A stretch of DNA of 5,333 nucleotides from positions 1 to 5,333 of the forward strand of contig JANXYA010000321.1 in assembly GCA_025350345.1 (NCBI GenBank). The letters run 5' to 3'. Position 1 is the stretch's first letter; every line of letters starts with the position of its first letter. Origin of the DNA: Gammaproteobacteria bacterium. GTDB taxonomy: Bacteria; Pseudomonadota; Gammaproteobacteria; Steroidobacterales; Steroidobacteraceae. The position numbers were made by a program, and so were the translations under genes. Shown piece after piece: positions 1-5,333 of the stretch. The notes beneath the pieces were generated by a model. The model saw only the letters and a list, made by a program, of their open reading frames with translations, did not search any database and had not been told where the DNA came from.

Positions 1-68
1 TTGGTGCCGAATACCAGCAGTACGACCACCAGGATGATCAGCAGGTGACGGGGCGAAAACAGGTCCAT
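1..68 (-). CDS. tatA: TatA/E-like Sec-independent (Tat) translocase subunit, N-terminal fragment
   Basis: Only the first 22 codons are visible and the rest lies beyond the left edge. The ATG is at 68-66 and is preceded by a good ribosome binding site (AGGAG at 79-75, six bases from the ATG). The peptide is a short polar start (MDLFSPRH), then one hydrophobic helix of about eleven residues (LLIILVVVLLV), then FGT. This is the TatA pattern: a short N-terminal membrane helix closed by the conserved Phe-Gly at the hinge before the amphipathic helix. TatA family proteins oligomerise in the inner membrane and, with TatC, let folded twin-arginine substrates cross. The gene lies downstream of dtd on the same strand with a 122-base gap, so it may have its own promoter or be cotranscribed. 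TatB also begins with such a helix, but FGT and the lack of an early Pro-Glu favour TatA. The amphipathic helix cannot be checked here. Confidence 0.75.
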   Translation of the reverse strand, partial: MDLFSPRHLLIILVVVLLVFGT

Positions 69-190
69 GGCGGACTCCTAAGGCGTAAGGCGGATTTGAC
101 TGAGCCACGATGATAGGCGAACTGGCGCCCTGGCCGCAGCCACGGCATGCCAATTGGCGTGTGCGTCACGCTTCCGGCACGCTCGCGGCC
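69..190 (-). other. Intergenic region between dtd and tatA with small inverted repeats
   Basis: This gap lies downstream of dtd and upstream of tatA. It contains the tatA Shine-Dalgarno (75-79), a possible -10 hexamer TATCAT (minus strand, 115-110) with no convincing -35 at the usual distance, and a cluster of short palindromes. These are GGCATGCC (144-151), overlapping the perfect 10-base palindrome GCCAATTGGC (149-158), and then a 5-bp inverted repeat GCGTG/CACGC (157-161 with 167-171). None is followed by a T-run in the minus direction, so I do not call an intrinsic terminator. Whether these act on dtd mRNA, on tatA expression, or are chance in GC-rich DNA cannot be decided from one sequence. 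Confidence 0.4.
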
Positions 191-631
191 TTAGGGTACC
201 GCCAGCCAGAAGGTCACCGGGCCATCGTTGGTCAAAGTGAGCGCCATATGGGCGCCAAATTCCCCCGCCGCCACCGGCGCGTGCGCGGCCCGCGCGGCAC
301 CCAGCAGCTGCTCGAACAGGGCGCGGGCCTGCGCGGGGGCCGCCGCGCGGGAAAAGCCCGGGCGATTTCCGGACGACGTGTCGGCCAGCAGGGTGAACTG
401 CGGGACCAGCAGCAGGCCGCCCGCCGTGTCGCGGAGCGAGCGGTTCATGCGCCCGGCGGCATCGGCGAACACGCGATAGTCGAGCACTCGCTCCAGGAGC
501 CGGGCGGCCTGGGCCGCGCCGTCCTTCTGCTCCACGCCGATGAGGGCCAGGAGACCGTCGCCAATCTCGCCCACGGTGCGCCCTGCGACCTGCACCCGGG
601 CCATCGTGACGCGCTGGATCAGGGCGATCAT
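191..631 (-). CDS. dtd: D-aminoacyl-tRNA deacylase (DTD)
   Basis: This cytoplasmic proofreading enzyme hydrolyses the ester of D-aminoacyl-tRNAs (and mischarged Gly-tRNAAla), recycling tRNA and keeping D-residues out of translation. The 146-residue length is normal for the family. It opens with the hallmark MIALIQRVT, has NRSL at 63-66, the motif around QFTL at 78-81 followed by ADT (83-85) and RPGF (90-93), and ends with NDGPVTFWL (135-143). That last segment contains the Gly137-Pro138 cis-proline pair that enforces D-chirality selection. The family often has Ser before QFT; here it is Pro77. The ATG at 631 fits the family N-terminus exactly, although the upstream Shine-Dalgarno is weak (GGGA about 11 bases away). 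The gene is divergent from the cytochrome gene and reads toward tatA. Identification is firm. Confidence 0.96.
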   Translation of the reverse strand: MIALIQRVTMARVQVAGRTVGEIGDGLLALIGVEQKDGAAQAARLLERVLDYRVFADAAGRMNRSLRDTAGGLLLVPQFTLLADTSSGNRPGFSRAAAPAQARALFEQLLGAARAAHAPVAAGEFGAHMALTLTNDGPVTFWLAVP

Positions 632-714
632 GCAGTGGCAAATCCCGCGGTGAATCCGTACACTTTGCCGCCATTTTACGGCTTTGCACGCCTGAGTAAT
701 TGCGGAGTCCGATT
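632..714. promoter_or_regulatory. Divergent promoter region between dtd and cytochrome c gene
   Basis: This 83-base gap is noticeably less GC-rich than the flanking genes and must hold the starts of both divergent genes. On the minus strand TAAAAT (678-673) resembles a sigma70 -10 box for dtd, giving a leader of about 35 bases, but no good -35 lies 16-18 bases upstream. On the plus strand an AT-rich patch near 695-701 (AGTAATT) could serve the cytochrome gene, again without a clear -35. The plus-strand GGAG at 704-707 is the ribosome binding site of the cytochrome gene. The promoter assignments are inference only. Confidence 0.35.
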
Positions 715-1335
715 ATGCCCCCGATGTCGATGCCCTGGGTCCGGATCGCGCTGGTCACGCTGGCGCTGGCCTGCGCGGGCGTGGCGCAGGCCGCGGGCGA
801 TGCCCAGCGCGGCAAGCAGATCGGCTACACCTGCCTCGGCTGCCATGGGATCGAGGATTACAAGAACGTCTACCCGACCTACAGCGTGCCCAAGCTGGTC
901 GGCCAGCACCCCGAGTACATTGTCGCCGCCCTCAAGAGCTACCGCGGCAAGGAGCGCGCCCATGGCACCATGTACGCGCAGGCCAGCTCGCTCAGCGACC
1001 AGGACATCGAGGACGTCGCTGCCTACCTGGCCGCCACACCGCTGACGCCCGGCGCGCCGACCACCGGCAGCGTGCCCACCAAGGTGGCGGAGCTGTGCTC
1101 GGGCTGCCACGGACGGGACGGCGTCGGCATCACCGGGGACTTCCCCACCCTGAGCGGCCAGCACGCCGACTATCTTGTGCGGGCGCTGGTCGAGTACCAG
1201 AAGGGCGATCGCAAGAACCCCGTGATGGCCACCTTTGCCGCCCAGCTCTCCGCGGCGGACATCAAGGCGGTGGCCGATTACTACGGCGCGCAGCGCCCGG
1301 CGCTGAAGACTGTGCTGCGCCGCAACTGGCTGTAG
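715..1335 (+). CDS. Periplasmic diheme cytochrome c, c4-like
   Basis: This is a 206-residue exported class I cytochrome with two tandem heme c domains. Residues 1-26 form a Sec signal peptide (Arg10, hydrophobic core about 11-24, cleavage likely after AQA at 24-26). Domain 1 has the heme site CLGCH at 40-44 and a likely Met86 axial ligand in HGTM. Domain 2 has CSGCH at 128-132 and a likely Met171 in NPVM. Each domain ends in the usual C-terminal helix, with Asp-Val/Ile-Ala-X-Tyr patterns (VAAYLA near 101-106, VADYYG near 186-191). The two-domain length and layout match cytochrome c4, an electron carrier to terminal oxidases in proteobacteria. An upstream in-frame TTG at 700 exists, but the ATG at 715 has GGAG seven bases before it and gives a clean signal peptide. 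Cys20 in the signal peptide is not in a good lipobox, so a lipoprotein is less likely. The electron partner is not in the window. Confidence 0.93.
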   Translation: MPPMSMPWVRIALVTLALACAGVAQAAGDAQRGKQIGYTCLGCHGIEDYKNVYPTYSVPKLVGQHPEYIVAALKSYRGKERAHGTMYAQASSLSDQDIEDVAAYLAATPLTPGAPTTGSVPTKVAELCSGCHGRDGVGITGDFPTLSGQHADYLVRALVEYQKGDRKNPVMATFAAQLSAADIKAVADYYGAQRPALKTVLRRNWL

Positions 1336-1336
1336 A

Positions 1337-3250
1337 TCACCCGCCGAGATTCTCGACCAGGAACTGCGCGATGACGCGCCGCACCGCGTCCAGGTCCGCC
1401 CCTTCGGTCAGCCGCCCACCCGCTTCGCGCGGAGCGATGAACCAGCTGTCGATATTGGCGCTGCGCAGCCGCCACAGCAGCTGCTCGGCGGCACCGGCGT
1501 CGAGCGGCGGGTCCGCGAGGCCGCGCACCAGCAGGACCGGTGAGCGGATCGGCGCGAGCTGCGCGCCCGTGGCGCTGCCATCGATGCTGACGGCCGCGCC
1601 CAGGCGATCGCCGTAGAGTCCCAGCCCCGCAAGCGCCAGGGTCCCGCCCGTGCCCCGCCCGAGCAGCAGCACGTGCTCGCGCGCGAGGTCGCGCTGCGCA
1701 CCGAGCCACGCCAGCAGGGCGCCCAGGTCGAGCAGGCCCGCCTCGCCCCCGCGCAATCCTGGCGCCACGACCGCGAATCCCAGCTCGTTCACGCAGTACT
1801 GCACGAACAGATCCAGCTGCGCCAGCGGCGTGGCGCCCGCGCCCGTACTCCCAAGCATGACCAGCACCGGATGTTTCCCCGCGGTGCGCGGCCGGTACAG
1901 GAGCGCCGCGAGCGTGCGCGGATTCCCGCCCGGCCGGTCCCAGGTCGGAAAGCGGATCGTCTGCGGGCTCACCAGCTGCGCGGCACTGAATGCGCCCAGT
2001 TCCGAGCGCGTCCAGCGCTCCAGGAGCCCCGAGGCGGGCTCGTACACATAGACGCCGCGCGGCGCGGCGCTGGGGGCAATCTCAAGCGCGAGCCGCGTGC
2101 CGGCCCGGTCGAACTTCAGCGCCGCGATCACGCCGGCGGGCAGATCCGCCGGCGCGCTCTCGAGTGCCGCCTTGCGATCGATCACGGTGACGCGGCTGTA
2201 ACCCTCTTCGTTCCAGGAGTAGGCGAGATAGCGCCCGCCGGCGCCCACATCGAAGTGCTCGACGTCATGGCTGACCGGGAGGCTCAGGACCCGGGAATCC
2301 CCGCCGTACAGATCGACATAGCGCAGCTGGGCAAAATCGCTGCCGCGATCGGTGATGAGATAGATGCCGCGGCCGTCCGGCGAAAACCGCGCCTCCCCGA
2401 TGTGGCCGTACCCCGGCGAGCGTTCCCCGGGCGCATCGACACGGTGCAGCGCACCTGTCTCGACGTCCACCATGAGCAGCTCGTCACCGGCGGCGGAGAC
2501 CGGATGGCGCACCAGCAGCGCCCGATCGGCGCTGGTCCAGTCCAGCACCTGCCACGCCTCGCTCGTGCCGGCGGCCAGCAGGCGCGGCTCGCTCCCGCCC
2601 GCCGTATCGAGCACGTACAGATCGGTATCCTGGCCTTCGCGCAGCATCGCGCTGAAGGCGAGCCTGCGGCCATCGTGCGCCCAGACGGGCGTACCCGGGT
2701 GCGCCGCTGCGCTCACCAGCAGGCGCGCTTCGCCGCCCTCCAGCCCCTGCAGGTAGAGCGCCGCGCCGGACGCGCCGTCGGCGCCGGTTTCATTGCGCAG
2801 CACGAAGATCGAATCGTTCCCGAAGGCCTGCGCCCCCACCGCGACCAGGCTGTTGCCGGGTGCGCCCAGAGGCACGATGCTCGCCGGTACGTCGCTCGCC
2901 GGGGACTGTGACTTGCCCGCGGCCGCGCGCAGGCGCTGTAACTGCTCGCGCTCATTCGCGCGCGCGGCGATCAGCAGCTCCCCATCGCTCAGCCAGTCGA
3001 GCAGACGCGCCTCGCCCGCGCCGGCGTAACGATGCACCGCCGTGGCGATCGCCGCGTCGCCGGGCGGCACGCCATCGAGCACCACGCCGCCCTCGACGGT
3101 GCGCGCTGCCGCCGCCGGAGCACTCGCCGCCAGCCAGCTCAAGGCCAGGCCCAGCGCCGCGGCGCCCACGCGATTGAACCAGGGCATGGCTTTGCTATCG
3201 TTCCTTAATAGAGTGCTGAGGGCAGGCGATTGAGTGCGGGCAGTAGGCAT
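1337..3250 (-). CDS. Exported S9/prolyl-oligopeptidase-like protein with degenerate catalytic triad (probable pseudopeptidase)
   Basis: From the ATG at 3250 this encodes 637 residues. A hydrophobic signal segment at about 29-50 ends in Ala-rich sequence (AAAA), predicting export. Residues about 55-445 carry repeated beta-blade motifs typical of S9 propellers or PD40 repeats, such as WAHDGRRLAFSA, FSPDGRGIYLITD and FDRAGTRLALE. Residues about 460-637 are an alpha/beta-hydrolase domain (HPVLVML, LGFAVVAPGLRG, SPVLLVRG). In active S9 enzymes the nucleophile lies in GxSxGG; here it is GRGTGG with Gly533 (codon 1654-1652). Asp580 is kept (GLADP, codon 1513-1511). The EGHGF His position is Gly611 (EAGGR, codon 1420-1418). 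The oxyanion HGGPGG becomes LGSTGAG, and two active-site loops are short. The frame is intact, so this is probably a maintained non-enzymatic protein; its role is unknown. An alternative start at 3187 gives 616 residues and a more classical signal peptide. The stop is one base from the cytochrome stop. Confidence 0.85.
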   Translation of the reverse strand: MPTARTQSPALSTLLRNDSKAMPWFNRVGAAALGLALSWLAASAPAAAARTVEGGVVLDGVPPGDAAIATAVHRYAGAGEARLLDWLSDGELLIAARANEREQLQRLRAAAGKSQSPASDVPASIVPLGAPGNSLVAVGAQAFGNDSIFVLRNETGADGASGAALYLQGLEGGEARLLVSAAAHPGTPVWAHDGRRLAFSAMLREGQDTDLYVLDTAGGSEPRLLAAGTSEAWQVLDWTSADRALLVRHPVSAAGDELLMVDVETGALHRVDAPGERSPGYGHIGEARFSPDGRGIYLITDRGSDFAQLRYVDLYGGDSRVLSLPVSHDVEHFDVGAGGRYLAYSWNEEGYSRVTVIDRKAALESAPADLPAGVIAALKFDRAGTRLALEIAPSAAPRGVYVYEPASGLLERWTRSELGAFSAAQLVSPQTIRFPTWDRPGGNPRTLAALLYRPRTAGKHPVLVMLGSTGAGATPLAQLDLFVQYCVNELGFAVVAPGLRGGEAGLLDLGALLAWLGAQRDLAREHVLLLGRGTGGTLALAGLGLYGDRLGAAVSIDGSATGAQLAPIRSPVLLVRGLADPPLDAGAAEQLLWRLRSANIDSWFIAPREAGGRLTEGADLDAVRRVIAQFLVENLGG

Positions 3251-3279
3251 TGTGCCTCCTATCGCGTACAAGGCAACCC
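3251..3279. other. 29-base divergent gap between the S9-like gene and rsmG
   Basis: If the S9-like gene starts at 3250, only 29 bases separate two divergent start codons, and these contain both ribosome binding sites (AGGAGG, minus strand; AAGG at 3270-3273, plus strand). Promoters would then have to sit inside the opposite gene's 5' end. If the S9-like gene starts at 3187, the gap is 92 bases and includes the AT-rich patch near 3191-3210, where TATTAA (minus strand, 3210-3205) resembles a -10 box. No full -35/-10 pair is clear for either gene. Confidence 0.4.
3255..3260 (-). promoter_or_regulatory. Consensus Shine-Dalgarno AGGAGG for the S9-like gene
   Basis: On the minus strand AGGAGG is followed after four bases (CACA) by the ATG at 3250-3248. 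That ATG is in frame with the long S9-like reading frame. This is the strongest Shine-Dalgarno in the window and is the reason the upstream start was chosen. The downstream ATG at 3187 has only AGGA about 14 bases away. Against it, the 21 codons between the two starts include CTA, TTA, AGG, CCT and several ACT, codons that this GC-rich gene otherwise avoids. Confidence 0.6.
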
Positions 3280-3948
3280 ATGCAGTCGGACAGCGCGAGC
3301 GGATTGATCAGCGGTGCGGCGCAGCTCGGCGTGAGGATCGAGCCTGCCCAGGCCGCGCAGCTCCTGCAATTGCTCGATGAGCTCGAGCAGTGGAACCGCG
3401 CCTACAACCTGACCCGCATCACCGGCCGCGCGGCGATGATCGCCGGGCACCTGCTCGACAGCCTGGCGGCGAGCAATCAACTGCAGGGCACGAGCATCGC
3501 CGACCTGGGTACCGGCGCCGGCTTCCCCGGACTTCCGCTCGCAATCGTGCACCCTGAGCGCGAATTCACGCTCATCGACGGCACCGCCAAGAAGATCCGC
3601 TTCGTGGAGCACGCCGCGCGCGTGCTGGGCTTAAGCAATGTGCGCGCGCTCCACGCACGCGCCGAGACGCTCCGGACCGAGGCGCCCTTCGACACGATCG
3701 TGGCACGCGCGCTCGCCCCGCTGCCCGAGCTCGCGCTGCTGGCGCGCCCGCTCGCGGCCGCCGGGACCCGCCTGATCGCCTACAAGGGCCGGCGCCCCGA
3801 TGCCGAGCTCGCCGCGCTCGGCACCGGCTGGCAGCTCGAGGAAGTGCGAGCGGTGCAGATCCCGGGGATCAGGGCCGATCGGTGCCTGGTCACGTTGCTT
3901 GCACGGGCTGCGCCGCGCGGCGTTCCAGCAGCGCGGCCGGCAGGTTGA
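3280..3948 (+). CDS. rsmG: 16S rRNA (guanine527-N7)-methyltransferase RsmG (GidB)
   Basis: This 222-residue SAM-dependent enzyme methylates N7 of G527 in the 530 loop of 16S rRNA; loss in other bacteria gives low-level streptomycin resistance. Diagnostic stretches in order are WNRAYNLT (38-45), HLLDS (57-61), the SAM-binding glycine motif DLGTGAGFPGLPLA (75-88), the acidic Asp100 at the end of strand 2 (TLID), VARALAPLPEL (141-151) and IAYKG (166-170). The ATG at 3280 has AAGG six bases upstream and gives a normal N-terminus; an upstream in-frame TTG at 3250 lacks such support. The family usually stops soon after the last strand (here RCLVTLLAR). About a dozen further residues rich in Ala, Pro and Arg follow, lying where the gene overlaps the opposing glycosyltransferase. 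In many bacteria rsmG sits with mnmG and parAB; none is adjacent here. Confidence 0.96.
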   Translation: MQSDSASGLISGAAQLGVRIEPAQAAQLLQLLDELEQWNRAYNLTRITGRAAMIAGHLLDSLAASNQLQGTSIADLGTGAGFPGLPLAIVHPEREFTLIDGTAKKIRFVEHAARVLGLSNVRALHARAETLRTEAPFDTIVARALAPLPELALLARPLAAAGTRLIAYKGRRPDAELAALGTGWQLEEVRAVQIPGIRADRCLVTLLARAAPRGVPAARPAG

Positions 3949-5333
3949 GCGCGCTCGCCAGCGACACCAGCACCGCGGCCGTGTAGGGGATCGACTGGAT
4001 CAGCAGCGCGATCAGCCACATCCGGCGATCCGGGCTCGTGAACTCGGACGGCAGGGAATGCAGCCCCAATGCCACGCCCCACAGCATCAGCATCAACGCG
4101 GCCTCTTCCCAGGCGCCCGCCAGGGCCAGCAGCAGCGCATGCCGCCCGGCGCGCTTCGGGGTGCGGAAGAACGGCTCGCTGCGCGTGACCAGGCCCTTGA
4201 GCACCGCGCGCCCGATGGTGTGCGAGAGCGCCAGGCCCGCGATCGCGGCGGCAAAGGTCTGCCGCAGGCCGACGCCGACGCGATGGGTGTACAGGTGCAC
4301 GAGCTTCACCAGCTTGAAGGTGAACAGCGAGAGGGGCAGCACCGAGAACATCAGCAGCGGCGGATCGATGCGGCCGGGCCGGAGCATCATCGCCACCGAC
4401 CAGCCGATGGCCGCCAGGTTGAACAGCAGGTTCAGCCCATCGGCGATCCAGGGCAGCCAGCCGGCGACGAAGTGGTAGCGCTGTCCCGCGGTGAGCGTGC
4501 TGCTGCCGGGCAACAAGAGCGTGCGCGCGTGGTGCCGCAGGATCTGCATCGCGCCGTAGGCCCAGCGAAAGCGCTGCTTCTTGTAGTCGATGAAGGTGTC
4601 GGGCATCAACCCGCGGCCGTAGCTGTGCGGCAGGTAGAGGGCCTGGTAGCCCGCCTCGAAGACGCGCAGGCCGAGCTCCGCGTCCTCGCAGATGCACCAC
4701 TCGGCCCAGCCGCCCAGCGCGGCGAGCACGCGCGAGCGCACCAGCGTCATGGTGCCGTGCTGGATGATCGCGTTGCGCTCGTTGCGCGTGATCATGCCGA
4801 TGTGAAAGAAACCGCGGTACTCCGCGTAGCACATCGACTTGAAGGCATTCTCGTGCTCGTCGCGGTAGTCCTGAGGCGCCTGCACGATGGCCATGTTCGG
4901 ATCCTGGAAGCCGGGCACCAGGTCGCGGAGCCAGTCCGGATCGACGCGATAGTCGCTGTCGATCACCGCGATGACCTCGACGCCGGCGCCGCTCTGCGCC
5001 AGCGCAAAGTTCAGTGCCCCGGCCTTGAACCCTGAGAGCGGGCTGACGTGGAAGAAGCGGAAGCGCGCTCCGAGGCGGGCGCAGTGCGCCTCGATTGGGC
5101 GCCACACGGCTTCATCGCGCGTGTTGTTGTCGATCACCAGCACTTCGAAATCCGGATAGTCGAGCCGGCTGAGAGCATCGAGGGTCTCGATCAGCATGTC
5201 GGGCGGCTCGTTGTACGCCGGCACGTGCACCGAGACCTTCGGCAGGGTGGCGCCTTCCTCGCGCAGCGGCGCCAGCAGGCGCGCGTGCGTGCGGATCCAG
5301 TGCGCTTCCGCCCATTCGTGGGCCTCGGCGAAC
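3890..5333 (-). CDS. Membrane GT2 family glycosyltransferase, possibly NdvB-like beta-glucan synthase; N-terminus outside window
   Basis: The open frame enters from the right edge without a stop, and 480 residues are visible. The catalytic GT-A domain shows VSVHVPAYNEPP (5239-5204), VIDNNT, SGFKAGALNFAL, the DSD metal/nucleotide motif (4960-4952), HGTMTLVRS, the general-base pair in CEDAELGLR (ED at 4687-4682) and QRFRW (4576-4562), the QxxRW signature of processive synthases such as cellulose and hyaluronan synthases. Five or six hydrophobic segments follow (around GWLPWIADGLNLLF, LLMFSVLPLSLF, FAAAIAGLAL, LLLALAGAWEEAALMLML and LIALLIQSIPYTAAVLVSLA). The protein is therefore an inner-membrane enzyme that probably makes and exports a glucan or exopolysaccharide from a UDP-sugar. 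The AYNEPP/DNNT/SGFKAGALNFAL combination recalls NdvB-type beta-1,3-glucosyltransferases, but that is recall only, and the product sugar cannot be read from sequence. The GTG at 5230 is internal, because conserved residues precede it. The 3' end overlaps rsmG. Confidence 0.92.
   Translation of the reverse strand, partial: FAEAHEWAEAHWIRTHARLLAPLREEGATLPKVSVHVPAYNEPPDMLIETLDALSRLDYPDFEVLVIDNNTRDEAVWRPIEAHCARLGARFRFFHVSPLSGFKAGALNFALAQSGAGVEVIAVIDSDYRVDPDWLRDLVPGFQDPNMAIVQAPQDYRDEHENAFKSMCYAEYRGFFHIGMITRNERNAIIQHGTMTLVRSRVLAALGGWAEWCICEDAELGLRVFEAGYQALYLPHSYGRGLMPDTFIDYKKQRFRWAYGAMQILRHHARTLLLPGSSTLTAGQRYHFVAGWLPWIADGLNLLFNLAAIGWSVAMMLRPGRIDPPLLMFSVLPLSLFTFKLVKLVHLYTHRVGVGLRQTFAAAIAGLALSHTIGRAVLKGLVTRSEPFFRTPKRAGRHALLLALAGAWEEAALMLMLWGVALGLHSLPSEFTSPDRRMWLIALLIQSIPYTAAVLVSLASALNLPAALLERRAAQPVQAT

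Noticed and set aside
157..171. Intrinsic terminator for dtd at the GCGTG/CACGC hairpin
   Set aside because: The stem is only five pairs and no T-run follows in the minus direction.
700..714. Upstream TTG start for the cytochrome gene
   Set aside because: The TTG overlaps its own region with no ribosome binding site, while the ATG at 715 has GGAG at proper spacing and gives a clean signal peptide.
110..1045. Plus-strand open frame (311 codons) across dtd, the divergent gap and the cytochrome
   Set aside because: It is antisense to dtd and then out of frame with the cytochrome heme motifs, with an unnatural composition.
1673..2911. Long plus-strand open frame (412 codons) antisense to the S9-like gene
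   Set aside because: It is Arg/Gly/Ala/Gln-rich with no recognisable domain and runs exactly opposite a gene with clear propeller and hydrolase motifs. It is the usual antisense shadow of GC-rich coding DNA.
1337..3250. Calling the S9-like gene a pseudogene because the triad is lost
   Set aside because: The frame is uninterrupted for over 600 codons with normal codon use and intact domain architecture. Missing catalytic residues fit a pseudoenzyme better than a decaying gene.
3800..5035. Plus-strand open frame (411 codons) opposite the glycosyltransferase
   Set aside because: It has no domain or plausible start and is rich in His, Gln and Arg from complementing GC-rich codons. It is a shadow.
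3780..5105. Minus-strand open frame (441 codons) in another frame of the glycosyltransferase region
   Set aside because: The translation is Arg/Ala/Pro low-complexity and overlaps the frame carrying all GT2 motifs. It is a frame shadow.
1..5333. A defence island, mobile element or CRISPR-like repeat array
   Set aside because: No integrase, transposase, terminal repeats, toxin-antitoxin pair, nuclease or spaced repeats are visible. The genes are housekeeping and envelope types with uniform high GC.

Overview
This is a very GC-rich proteobacterial chromosomal segment. The gene set (a TatA-type Tat subunit, D-aminoacyl-tRNA deacylase, a c4-like diheme cytochrome, RsmG, and a large GT2 glycosyltransferase) and the protein styles suggest a gammaproteobacterium, perhaps near Xanthomonadales or Nevskiales. 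That placement is an impression from protein style and is not established here. There are no mobile elements, CRISPR arrays, RNA genes or clear signs of recent transfer.

Layout, left to right. The 5' end of a tatA-like gene runs off the left edge on the minus strand (1-68). Upstream of it, in the same direction, lies dtd (191-631). A short divergent gap (632-714) separates dtd from a plus-strand periplasmic diheme cytochrome c (715-1335). The cytochrome converges, with a single base between stop codons, on a long minus-strand gene (1337-3250). That gene encodes an exported S9/prolyl-oligopeptidase-like protein with a beta-propeller and an alpha/beta-hydrolase domain. It is divergent from rsmG (3280-3948). 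The end of rsmG overlaps by 59 bases, tail to tail, a membrane GT2 glycosyltransferase (3890 to beyond 5333, minus strand) whose N-terminus lies outside the window.

The genes alternate in strand and look like independent housekeeping or envelope functions (translation quality control, rRNA methylation, respiration, protein export, envelope glucan synthesis). They do not form a dedicated multi-gene system, and I see no convincing new system. The most interesting item is the S9-like protein. Its fold is recognisable and its frame is intact, but the nucleophile Ser and the catalytic His of the family are both replaced by Gly, and the loops around the active site are shortened. It therefore looks like a secreted pseudopeptidase. 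Its start site is also ambiguous in an informative way. Noncoding DNA is scarce and no gap exceeds about 125 bases.
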